Source: Candidatus Poribacteria bacterium (lineage in GTDB: Bacteria; Poribacteria; WGA-4E; WGA-3G). Taken from it: a stretch of DNA of 33,365 nucleotides. The stretch is taken from contig JAPOQK010000021.1 of the NCBI GenBank assembly GCA_026710795.1, forward strand, positions 1 through 33,365, given 5' to 3'. Positions 25,223 to 33,224 of this stretch are shown piece by piece; positions within the stretch are counted from its first letter, which is position 1, and each line of letters starts with the position of its first letter. The notes beneath the pieces were generated by a model, which saw nothing but the letters and a program-made list of their open reading frames with translations, had not been told where the DNA came from and did not search any database. The position numbers and the translations under genes were made by a program.

Positions 25223-27115
25223 ATGCATATACCACAACCCGACACACAATGGTCCCTTCCACCTTTTGCTAAAGTTCGAATCGGCAAAGGCGGAATAAAT
25301 GCAATAAAGTATTTTCCAGACGGTACCCGTCTTGCTGTTGCGGGTACGATAGGAATCTGGATTTACGATGTGGAAACATGTGAACCAATTGAATTGATTA
25401 CTGGACATACTGGACCAATCAATTCATTGGTATTCAGTCCTGATGGTAATGTGTTTGCAACTGCAAGTGATGATCATACCGCACAAATATGGGATGCTAA
25501 CACAGGAAAAAACAAAGGTAGTTTCATTGAACATACAGATGTTATAAACGCAGTGGACATCAGTCCTGATGGTGCAAGAATAGTTACAGCAAGTGATGAC
25601 AAGACCATTGGACTTTGGAACCTACATTCTGGAGAATCGATAGAAATGCTTCATGGACATACGGAGAAGGTCTTGTCAGCAGTTTTTTCTCCCGATGGTA
25701 CTGTGATTGCCAGTAGTGAAGAATTTGGAAAAGAAGGTGGAATTCGAATTTGGGATGCACACACAGGTAAATTTCTAAAATCCTATACTGAAGATACCGG
25801 CTGGGTAGAATATGTAGTATATAGTCCAGACGGTAAGTCACTCATCAGTCGAGATTCTTGTCGAGATATTAATTTTTGGGAAGCAGACACAGGAAAAAAA
25901 CTAAAACCGTGTGAAACAGATGATTGGATGGATAAATATAGTCCTGTAGCATTTTCTCCAGATGGACGCACATTTACGATTGGAGTACGTGATGGTCATG
26001 TCTGTCTTTGGGATATCAAAACCAGGAGATTGCTTAAAGAGTTTGAAATTGATGAAAATTTAGATTCTTCTCCTTCTTCTGTAGCATTTTCTCCAGATGG
26101 AAAAACTATTGCATCTGCGAGTGAAGATGGAACGATTCGCTTTTGGGATATAAAATCTGGGCATATCTATAAAACCATTGTTGGACACACACCGCATTTG
26201 TCCTCAACACAAAAAGCGGAAGCATCATATCAGACAGATAAACGCTTCCTATCTGTCGCATATTCACCTGATAACAGAACTATTGTGAATTCATACGATA
26301 CTGCACTACATATACGTAATTTAGATACATGCGAAATACGAACAGTAATTACCGGACCACGTGGCAATGTTCGAGAAATTACCTTTTCAAATGATGGGAA
26401 AATACTTGCGATTGTTGATGAAAAATCTGTGCGTTTGTGGGATGCACATCATGGAAGATTCCTTGGAACAATCGTAGGACATAGTAATGGTGTTACTTCT
26501 GTAGCGTTTTCACCTGATGGCACAGTGCTTGCTGCTGGCGGTCATGACAATACAATATATTTATGGGAAGTCAGGGAAGATGGACTCTATATTATTGGCG
26601 ATCTAATTCAAACACTTACTGGACATACAGATATTGTATCCTCTGTGATATTTTCACCTGATGGACATATCCTTGCGAGTGGAAGTTGTGATAATACAAT
26701 CCGATTATGGGATGTACAAACTGGAAAAACAAAGAAAAGCCTTACTGGACATTTAGGTATTGTAAACGCAGTTGATTATTCATCAGATGGTAGTCTACTT
26801 GTAAGTGGTAGTCGTGATGGAACGATTCGGTTGTGGAACAGTAATAACGGCAAACTGTTAAAAACCTTAAATGGACCATCACAGAACATCGCATCCGTTG
26901 TATTTTTTCCTAACGATAGATTTATTGCTGGTTGTACTAATGGTCTAATTTATTTGTGGGATGTACAAACTGGAAAACTAATTGACACCTATAAAGGTCA
27001 TGCTGATGTTATAAATAGTCTTGCTGTTTCACAAGATTGCCAGACACTTGTCAGTGGTAGTTATGATGGCACAGTCCTTTTGTGGGATCTTACAACCCTA
27101 ATACCAAATAATTAG
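25223..27115 (+). CDS. 14-motif WD40 propeller, D family without signal peptide
   Basis: 630 residues. It belongs to the D family by its opening (W-x-LP-x-x-AKVRIGKGGINAIKYFPDG) and by the LWEVREDGLYIIGDLIQTL segment in blade 10, yet it starts MHIPQPDTQWSLP with no signal peptide. No better upstream start adds one: the gap to the previous gene is only 36 bases and is not hydrophobic when read in frame. It should therefore stay in the cytoplasm, like its sigma-bearing partner at 22658, which likewise lacks a membrane helix. Fourteen WD motifs end with VLLWDLTTL. The ribosome site is weak (ACGAGA close to the ATG), so coupling to the upstream gene is possible. Confidence 0.88.
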   Translation: MHIPQPDTQWSLPPFAKVRIGKGGINAIKYFPDGTRLAVAGTIGIWIYDVETCEPIELITGHTGPINSLVFSPDGNVFATASDDHTAQIWDANTGKNKGSFIEHTDVINAVDISPDGARIVTASDDKTIGLWNLHSGESIEMLHGHTEKVLSAVFSPDGTVIASSEEFGKEGGIRIWDAHTGKFLKSYTEDTGWVEYVVYSPDGKSLISRDSCRDINFWEADTGKKLKPCETDDWMDKYSPVAFSPDGRTFTIGVRDGHVCLWDIKTRRLLKEFEIDENLDSSPSSVAFSPDGKTIASASEDGTIRFWDIKSGHIYKTIVGHTPHLSSTQKAEASYQTDKRFLSVAYSPDNRTIVNSYDTALHIRNLDTCEIRTVITGPRGNVREITFSNDGKILAIVDEKSVRLWDAHHGRFLGTIVGHSNGVTSVAFSPDGTVLAAGGHDNTIYLWEVREDGLYIIGDLIQTLTGHTDIVSSVIFSPDGHILASGSCDNTIRLWDVQTGKTKKSLTGHLGIVNAVDYSSDGSLLVSGSRDGTIRLWNSNNGKLLKTLNGPSQNIASVVFFPNDRFIAGCTNGLIYLWDVQTGKLIDTYKGHADVINSLAVSQDCQTLVSGSYDGTVLLWDLTTLIPNN

Positions 27116-27146
27116 AAGTATCACCCATTTTTTATATGAAACCATC

Positions 27147-27176
27147 TTAAAGTGCATCCATGAATGTGTATATAAT
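27147..27176 (+). promoter_or_regulatory. Possible housekeeping promoter (TTAAAG-N18-TATAAT)
   Basis: TTAAAG (27147-27152) and TATAAT (27171-27176), 18 bases apart, lie in the 144-base gap before the CBM9-like gene. No ECF-type pair is present here, so this gene may be controlled separately from the propeller genes. Confidence 0.35.
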
Positions 27177-27259
27177 GGCAGACACTGTATTTCAATAGTT
27201 TAGGACAGATAATCTCTTGTAAATCAACACTGACTGAGCTAATACATGGGAGTCAACAG

Positions 27260-27964
27260 ATGAAAACTAAATCCCTTATCAACATGATATTTATCTTATT
27301 GGTATTCCTTGGTTGTAATATACCAATTCTAAGATTCACTCCAAAGGAATTACCTGGTGTGAAAGTAATTACCCCTCCTGTCATAGATGGTAAATTAGAT
27401 GATGATGCATGGAAGAAAGCACCGCGTGGAATTGATTTCACTGACAGAAACGCAAACCATGAATTAGCAAAAGATCAAACCATGATTATGTTGGTATATA
27501 CCGATTTAGCAATTTATGTTGCATGTTATCTATATGATGAAAATCCTGATCAATTAGCAGCATTTGTTACAGAGGATCAGATACGTCCCCAACAGGATGA
27601 CTGGGTTTCTTTCACAATAGATCCATTTCATACACACCAATTCCGAGACAGGATATTTTTTATGACAAATCCGAATGGAATCAAGTATGTAAGTCATCCT
27701 CCCCCAGATATTCCTTTAGAAGATGTGCCACTTATGTGGGATGTTGCTACAGACATTGTTGAGGATGGATGGATCATTGAAATGGTAATCCCTTGGAACA
27801 TGTTAGACTACCCACAGACAGAAGAACCGATTGATATTGGCATCAATTTTGACCGAGGACATCCAAGAACTGGAGAAAATTCATGGTGGTCTGTAGTTCC
27901 ATCAAGTGAAGATAATAGGCCGGATGGACACTGGTTGGATGTCTTACCCCTACAAAAAAAATAG
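27260..27964 (+). CDS. CBM9/DOMON-like carbohydrate-binding lipoprotein
   Basis: 234 residues. A short hydrophobic leader ends in VFLGC (C19), which resembles a lipobox although the -3 residue is Phe, so a lipid-anchored envelope protein is likely but not certain. The rest is a single CBM9-like beta-sandwich: PPVIDGKLDDDAWKKAP near 40 is the typical opening, followed by TIDPFHTHQFRD, VEDGWIIEMVIPW and a final WWSVVP-type strand. Larger relatives carry an outer-membrane barrel domain after this module; here the protein ends directly after it. GGGAG lies 7 bases before the ATG. It is the only non-WD40 gene inside the propeller cluster, and a link to sugar sensing is only a guess. Confidence 0.8.
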   Translation: MKTKSLINMIFILLVFLGCNIPILRFTPKELPGVKVITPPVIDGKLDDDAWKKAPRGIDFTDRNANHELAKDQTMIMLVYTDLAIYVACYLYDENPDQLAAFVTEDQIRPQQDDWVSFTIDPFHTHQFRDRIFFMTNPNGIKYVSHPPPDIPLEDVPLMWDVATDIVEDGWIIEMVIPWNMLDYPQTEEPIDIGINFDRGHPRTGENSWWSVVPSSEDNRPDGHWLDVLPLQKK

Positions 27965-28191
27965 TGTTATTATTTCTTATATTCCATAACGTGAATTCGG
28001 AACAAGTGATGTTGTAGGTTGTCCAGAGTGTATTGATACTCCACAGGTTCTGATTATTGTATCCTGTCGTTATGTTTATGTGATCTACTATTCCACTAAA
28101 TATATTCACGTCTGTAGAAAAATGTGTAAAAAATCCATTGTAAATAAAATCCTAATTATACATAACAAACGGAGACTAATCCATTAAACAA

Positions 28192-30000
28192 ATGCCTCAA
28201 CAAAAGTCATATACTCAATGGGGACTTCCACATGGTGCTATTGCCCGACTTGGTAAGCGTGGCATTGGAGGAATGAGGTATTCACCAGATTGCACGCAAC
28301 TGGCTGTTACCGGTCCATTAGGTATTTGGCTATACGATACATATACTTTCAACGAAGTCGCACTATTGAGTAGGGGACAAGTTTATGGTACTACCACACT
28401 TCCACAATCATGGAGTGGGATAACCTTAGTCAACCATAATTCGGATGATACCGTTTCACTTTGGGATACCAAAGCCGGACACCGTCTAATAAAGCCAGAT
28501 AGACATTCAGATATCTACGATGTAGCATTGTCACCCGATGGAGCAATCCTTGTAACTGGTAGTTCAGATAATACAATCCGTTTTTATGACAGTCACAATA
28601 GTCAATTGCTCTCTGTTTCGGTTGGTCACACTGAGTCAATCACCGGTTTAGCATATTCACATGATGGCAAAATTGTCGCAAGTGGCAGTAATGACAATAC
28701 TATCCGTTTATGGGATGGCAGAAATGGTAAACATATTACAACACTTACCGGACATGAAGATGAGGTTTGGTCATTGGCATTTTCTCCAAACGGTGTAATT
28801 CTTGCAACACGAAGCACTGATCAAACACTCTGCCTATGGGATGTGGCTACCGGTGAGAAAGTGAAAACCCTTGCCTCTGAATTGGATAGGTTTGGACATA
28901 TTGTGTTTTCACCAGATGGAACCCAATTGGCATGTGGGGGAGGTGATAAGTCAGTCCGTATTTGGAATGCTGACACATTCACTGAGCAATTAACCCTTAC
29001 AGGACACAGAGCAACAGTGTGGATAACAGCATTTTCACCAGATGGTAGAACAATTGCAAGTTACAGTGACGATACAACCATGCGGTTTTGGGATCTGAAT
29101 AACGGCAGCGAAAAAGGTATCATTACTGGTCATACAGGATGGATTAATTCGATTGCATTCTCACCGGATAGTAGCATGTTGGCTTGTGGTAGTACGGATA
29201 ATACTCTACATTTATGGGATATGCATAACTATACTGTGTCAACACCATACGACAATTATCCTGATTCTATTAATTATGTTAAGTTTTCTCCTGATGGCAC
29301 AACGCTTGCCATTGTAAATCGTGATGACTGTATATATTTGTGGGATATGAATACCAGTTCTCAGAGAGCGGTATTGCAAGGACACACAAATACGATTCGT
29401 TCTGTGGAGTTTAACCCTATCAACACTAATCTTATCAGCATCAGTGATGATAATACTATCCGTATATGGGATATTGATTCAGCAAAAGAATTAGCAGTAA
29501 TAGTTATTAGAGATACCAATTATATTGGATATGTTGCAATTTCACCGGATGGTAGAATTATTGCCTGTAATACCAACGAGAATGTTCACTTATGGAACGC
29601 AAATACAGGTCATCCATTAACTATTCTCAAAGGACATACTGATAATGTTCGTGCACTTGCATTTTCTCCAGATTGCAGATTATTTACCAGTGGAGGTGCC
29701 GACGAAACTATTAGAATTTGGGATCTACACCATTTCCAACATCTGTCAACTCTTAGAACATCAAGTAGTGTCTTTGCTGTAGCATTTTCACCAGATGGAT
29801 ACACTCTTGCCAGTACTGGTATGGATGGAATTATCCGATTATGGGATCCTATAACAGGAAATCAATATGCTGTCTTAAGTGGACACTTTGATGATGCTGA
29901 CATTGTGACGTTCAGTCCTGACGGAAAAACCCTCGCAAGTTGTGGTGATGGAATCATTTTCTTATGGGATCTCAATGCTGTTGTGAACACACATTATTGA
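28192..30000 (+). CDS. Stand-alone 14-motif WD40 propeller protein
   Basis: 602 residues, no sigma domain, no signal peptide. It opens MPQQKSYTQWGLPHGAIARL, then LGKRG and a first blade ending IGIWLYDT-type (GIWLYDT), the same entry signature as the other propellers here. Fourteen WD motifs follow, the last IFLWDL. It has no sigma partner next to it; the neighbours are the CBM9-like gene and the 7-motif propeller gene. The start is unusual. CGGAG at 28170-28174 is 17 bases from the ATG, too far, but only 8 from an in-frame ATT at 28183, which would add IKQ-like residues. The 227-base gap upstream (27965-28191) shows no clear promoter or repeat. Confidence 0.85.
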   Translation: MPQQKSYTQWGLPHGAIARLGKRGIGGMRYSPDCTQLAVTGPLGIWLYDTYTFNEVALLSRGQVYGTTTLPQSWSGITLVNHNSDDTVSLWDTKAGHRLIKPDRHSDIYDVALSPDGAILVTGSSDNTIRFYDSHNSQLLSVSVGHTESITGLAYSHDGKIVASGSNDNTIRLWDGRNGKHITTLTGHEDEVWSLAFSPNGVILATRSTDQTLCLWDVATGEKVKTLASELDRFGHIVFSPDGTQLACGGGDKSVRIWNADTFTEQLTLTGHRATVWITAFSPDGRTIASYSDDTTMRFWDLNNGSEKGIITGHTGWINSIAFSPDSSMLACGSTDNTLHLWDMHNYTVSTPYDNYPDSINYVKFSPDGTTLAIVNRDDCIYLWDMNTSSQRAVLQGHTNTIRSVEFNPINTNLISISDDNTIRIWDIDSAKELAVIVIRDTNYIGYVAISPDGRIIACNTNENVHLWNANTGHPLTILKGHTDNVRALAFSPDCRLFTSGGADETIRIWDLHHFQHLSTLRTSSSVFAVAFSPDGYTLASTGMDGIIRLWDPITGNQYAVLSGHFDDADIVTFSPDGKTLASCGDGIIFLWDLNAVVNTHY

Positions 30001-30152
30001 TACCTACTAATTACATGATGCCTAATGATTTGAAAATAATTAGAAATCTTACATTTAGGCTTTATCATCCTGTCGGTCCTACAGTATATCAGTGGAAAAA
30101 TTCAAATTGCGCGACTATCAATACAATTACTGAAGATATTATATGACAATCA

Positions 30153-30181
30153 TGCAACCAACTTACAATATTAACGCGTCA
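30153..30181 (+). promoter_or_regulatory. ECF-type promoter, type 1 (TGCAACC-N17-CGTCA)
   Basis: TGCAACC (30153-30159) and CGTCA (30177-30181) are 17 bases apart. The upstream extension TGACAATCA is identical to that at 13066-13074. Here the promoter precedes a gene without a sigma domain, which suggests it is a target in trans of the type 1 fusions. Confidence 0.65.
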
Positions 30182-30257
30182 CCTATATTGAAAAGCTCAA
30201 ATAAACCAATAATTATAGTAACACTCAGTACAACATCAATACAAGGAGAAAAAAGCT

Positions 30258-31190
30258 ATGGAGATGACAAGTGCGGATCACGCACTTTATCTAACATTTG
30301 AAGGACATCAGGAAGGAGTCAATAGTGTCGTATTCAGTAAATATGGTAATACACTCGCAGCAGACATGGACAACACCATTAGATTATGGGATATTTCCAC
30401 CGGACAGGAAAAAAGGGTGTACTGGGTAGATATAGGAGAGCATTCCACAAGTAGTGTTAGAAGTGTTGCCATTAGTCCGAATGGATGTGTTATTGCTGGG
30501 GGTATAAACGAAATAGAGACAATCTGTCTGTGGGATGTAGAAACAACTGAACAAACAAATTTATTGCGTGAGACGGCAAGTGATGCGTTGCATTGGGTCA
30601 ATACTGTCGCATTCAGTATTGATGGTAAGATGCTCGCAAGTGGAAGTGAAGATGGTAATCTTTACTTGTGGAATGTGACGACAGGTGAAAAAATAAAAGC
30701 ACTGACAGAAGATACAGAAAATATTTTTAGTATTGCATTTTGCCCTGATGGAAAAACCTTAGCGAGTGGAGCTGCTGACAACACTATACGTTTATGGGAT
30801 CTTCCATCAGGTGAAAATATCGCGACATTAGAAGGACATACTGATTGGGTCTTCTCTGTAGCGGTTAATCGGGATGGCAAAATGCTCGCAAGCGGAAGTA
30901 GAGATAAAACAATTCGAATTTGGGACACAGCCACAAAAAAAGAAATAATGCCACTTATTGGACATCAGAACGTTGTGTGGAGCGTTGCATTTAGTCCTGA
31001 TGGAAAAACACTTGCAAGTGGAAGTGAAGACCACACAATTCGTCTCTGGGATATTGCTACAGGTGGACAACTCGCCGCTATAACAGGACACACCGCTCCA
31101 GTAAAATGTGTTACCTTCAGTCCAGATGGATCTAAAATTGCAAGTAGTACTGACAACGGTGCTGTATTCATCTGGGAAATTAATGTCTAA
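30258..31190 (+). CDS. Single seven-motif WD40 propeller protein
   Basis: 310 residues, the only propeller here of standard length. Exactly seven WD motifs are present (IRLWDI, ICLWDV, LYLWNV, IRLWDL, IRIWDT, IRLWDI, VFIWEI), one closed ring. The W-x-LP-EGA-x-AR-x-GKG entry signature of the larger proteins is missing. Its blades are the most regular in the window, with repeated SPDGKTLASGS-D-TIRLWD, so it may be nearest to the ancestral building block or recently amplified. There is no export signal. AAGGAG lies 9 bases before the ATG. It has a type 1 ECF promoter 77 bases upstream and an untranslated leader of roughly 70 bases. Confidence 0.9.
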   Translation: MEMTSADHALYLTFEGHQEGVNSVVFSKYGNTLAADMDNTIRLWDISTGQEKRVYWVDIGEHSTSSVRSVAISPNGCVIAGGINEIETICLWDVETTEQTNLLRETASDALHWVNTVAFSIDGKMLASGSEDGNLYLWNVTTGEKIKALTEDTENIFSIAFCPDGKTLASGAADNTIRLWDLPSGENIATLEGHTDWVFSVAVNRDGKMLASGSRDKTIRIWDTATKKEIMPLIGHQNVVWSVAFSPDGKTLASGSEDHTIRLWDIATGGQLAAITGHTAPVKCVTFSPDGSKIASSTDNGAVFIWEINV

Positions 31191-31297
31191 TGAAGATTAC
31201 TATGTTTCTACATTATTATCGCTTAATTCCTTAATCATGACATTTATGCACCATTTTAATGGTCACAACACGTCAATTATGAAGTGGAAACAATAGT

Positions 31298-31480
31298 CAT
31301 AGTAATTTTACAAATAACTTTACATTGTTCAATAGTAGTAGGGAACTCTGATTTCCGACTATCAACTGTTTATGATGAATTCTGATAATAATTAGAAATG
31401 ACACACGTAGGTCGGATTTCGCTACACTCACTCCGACCTACGGACTATAACTGTCTAAAGTAATTCTAAATTCTACTATA
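31298..31480. mobile_element. MITE-like element 4 (IS630-related)
   Basis: The right end (31459-31480), read on the minus strand, is TATAGTAGAATTTAGAATTA followed by CT. It matches 21 of 22 bases of the IS630 end at 33225. The left end CATAGTAATTTTACAAATAA is a looser match. Inside is a 10-bp hairpin, CGTAGGTCGG (31406-31415) with CCGACCTACG (31433-31442), as in MITE 2. It fills much of the gene-free stretch 31191-31667; the remainder shows only a probable promoter. Confidence 0.6.
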
Positions 31481-31597
31481 AATTAACGTGAATTCAGTTT
31501 TAAAGCGGTTAGTATTTATTATTTTCAATTTGCCTTATAGCAGCAGTAGATTCAATTTCTAATTGAAAATTGTGGTGTAATAGTTACTTATACCGAG

Positions 31598-31626
31598 TTT
31601 ACGTTCCAATAGTTCTCTAATATATA
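31598..31626 (+). promoter_or_regulatory. Possible housekeeping promoter (TTTACG-N17-TATATA)
   Basis: TTTACG (31598-31603) and TATATA (31621-31626), 17 bases apart, lie 41 bases before the start of the GspC-like gene. Confidence 0.35.
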
Positions 31627-31667
31627 TACTGGTCTACTTATGATAACTTTAAAGGATATAAATCGCC

Positions 31668-32147
31668 ATGACTATCAAAAGAGTATCATTCGCGGGTTTC
31701 CTTCTTTTGTTAATAATAACATTTGGAGCGTTTCTGTACCAACAGAACGATCCACGTCCAAATACTTCAATAGACCAACCTACGCAAAAAACACCCTTAA
31801 ATCCACACGTTAACAAATCAATACCAAAGAAAAACAAAGACGCTATTAGTAAGAACACAGATGAGTTCTATCAACCGATAATTGACAACAATATCTTTAG
31901 ACGGCTTGGATGGAAACCACCCAAAAAACCAGAGGAGTATGTCCTTATTGGCACCGCAAGTACAAAGAATAAAAATAATTCCAAAGCGTTTATATTGGAA
32001 ACAAAATCAAAACAATTACATACAGTCAAAATCGGGGACTCCATCGGAAAAGCTACAATAACTGAAATACGAGATAAACAAGTAACAATGGTAAAAGATG
32101 GCAAGGAAGTAAAACTACAAGGAGGAAAAAGGCAATTCCTTCGTTAA
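31668..32147 (+). CDS. GspC/PulC-like inner-membrane protein (short)
   Basis: 159 residues: a short basic N-terminus, one membrane helix at about 8-24, a low-complexity Pro/Lys/Asn linker (25-66), and a C-terminal domain from about 68 beginning YQPIIDNNIFRRLGWKPPKK. It continues with EEYVLIGTA and a series of short strands to the end. The pattern NNIFRRLGWKPP-x5-YVLIGT is that of the homology region of type II secretion protein C, which links the inner-membrane platform to the secretin. The PDZ domain usual in GspC is absent, and no other secretion gene is in view. AAAGGA lies 11 bases before the ATG. The gene is 105 bases upstream of a plain ECF sigma factor. Family call moderate, role unknown. 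Confidence 0.6.
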   Translation: MTIKRVSFAGFLLLLIITFGAFLYQQNDPRPNTSIDQPTQKTPLNPHVNKSIPKKNKDAISKNTDEFYQPIIDNNIFRRLGWKPPKKPEEYVLIGTASTKNKNNSKAFILETKSKQLHTVKIGDSIGKATITEIRDKQVTMVKDGKEVKLQGGKRQFLR

Positions 32148-32252
32148 CCATTCAAATTGGATAACAATAATTAATTCTTAAAGTGAATTGTGTTTACAAA
32201 TACTGTTATTTTATGTAGGAACAGACCACTGTTTAGATATATAAGGAGATAC

Positions 32253-32882
32253 ATGGATAAGTCAATTGTAACGCATGTGGAACTAAGTTTTCTTGATGAA
32301 AAGGAACTTATTATACGGACACAGAAGGGAGATTCAGAAGCATTTAACCCGATTGTAAGCAAATATAGACAAAGAATCTATAATTTGATTTTCCATCGAG
32401 TGTCTGACCGAGAAACTGCTGAGGATATTTGTCAAGAGGTATTCCTGAAAGCTTGGAAAGCACTACCAAAATTTAGAGGTGATTCTGCTTTATATAGTTG
32501 GATATATAAAATTGCTATCAATTGTATTATTGATTTCTATCGCAAAGAGAACAAGCAGTATATAAAGAGTCTGGAAGAAATACCAGAATACTCTGATGAT
32601 ATACTTTATACTGTGGAAAATCGTACTCCTCAAACCCAATTTCTTGAAAATAAGGAATTAGAAAATATCATTGGTGAAGCAGTAAGTAGACTACCTACCG
32701 GTCAAAGAAGGGTTTTTCATTTGCGTTATGATGAGGAACTACCGATAAAAGATATTGCATCACGTTTGAATAGATCTGAGGGAACTATTAAAACCCACTT
32801 ACACCATGCCCATCGTAAATTACGGAACATGCTGCTTCCTTATCTGCATAATGAACATTTAGGATGGCTCATTTCTCCATAA
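32253..32882 (+). CDS. ECF sigma factor, RpoE-like, unfused
   Basis: 209 residues with the usual two-domain layout. Region 2 spans about 27-97 (AEDICQEVFLKAWKALPKF, then SALYSWIYKIAINCIIDFYRK). Region 4 spans about 149-194 (LPTGQRRVFHLRYDEELPIK, then EGTIKTHLHHAHRKL). It is a more canonical RpoE-like sequence than the five fused sigma domains and ends with a short tail, without propeller or membrane helix. The ATG at 32253 is chosen over 32190 because AAGGAG stands five bases before it and the extra N-terminal residues look unlike the family. No anti-sigma gene follows; the next 340 bases are repeats and the IS630 end. Its target promoters are unknown. Confidence 0.88.
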   Translation: MDKSIVTHVELSFLDEKELIIRTQKGDSEAFNPIVSKYRQRIYNLIFHRVSDRETAEDICQEVFLKAWKALPKFRGDSALYSWIYKIAINCIIDFYRKENKQYIKSLEEIPEYSDDILYTVENRTPQTQFLENKELENIIGEAVSRLPTGQRRVFHLRYDEELPIKDIASRLNRSEGTIKTHLHHAHRKLRNMLLPYLHNEHLGWLISP

Positions 32883-32996
32883 TGCTATTCTTTTATAGAA
32901 TCACTAATTTTGTGGATTATACGAATTATATGTTTTAGCCAACAAGTATATCTAATACCATTTCTAATAAATAAAGTATCATTTGCTGAGTGATAT

Positions 32997-33030
32997 TTGT
33001 AGGAGCGGCCTCTTGGTCGCTCCTACAAAA
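32997..33030. repeat. REP-like perfect hairpin
   Basis: TTTGTAGGAGCG (32997-33008) and CGCTCCTACAAA (33019-33030) form a perfect 12-bp stem with a 10-base loop. The GTAGGAGCG core also occurs in the MITE-like elements near 455, 1470 and 1612. It lies 114 bases past the sigma gene, with no T run, so it is more likely a dispersed palindrome than that gene's terminator. It is part of the gene-free stretch 32883-33241. Confidence 0.6.
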
Positions 33031-33095
33031 GAAAATCGGGCGGACAAAGCCCTCCCACCAGATAACATCCAGTAATTTTTTCTTAAATTGACACC

Positions 33096-33180
33096 CGCCG
33101 AATACCATACGCGTATTCTGCCGATGGCATTCATACCGTTGATTTGGCTGAATGCCAACAGGATATTCACACCGTTGATT
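33096..33180 (-). repeat. 85-bp insertion splitting a dispersed repeat (copy 2)
   Basis: Flanking sequence reads CTTAAATTGACACC up to 33095 and TATGGGTTT...CCCAACCTAC from 33181. At 3271-3313 the same two halves are joined directly as CTTAAGTTGACACC-TATGGGTTT, so that site is unoccupied. The inserted 85 bases, on the minus strand, correspond to the repeat at 2957-3026 and contain two tandem-like CA(T/C)ACCGTTGATTT modules. Confidence 0.55.
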
Positions 33181-33224
33181 TATGGGTTTCGTTACTCAAC
33201 CCAACCTACGACGTAATTTCTTAG

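Noticed and set aside
3457..31190. CRISPR array or short tandem repeat array
   Set aside because: The periodicity of about 120-130 bases is coding WD40 blades with diverged sequence, not identical direct repeats with spacers.
3457..31190. Eukaryotic contamination suggested by many WD40 repeats
   Set aside because: Intron-free genes, Shine-Dalgarno sites, operon spacing and bacterial sigma domains show it is bacterial.
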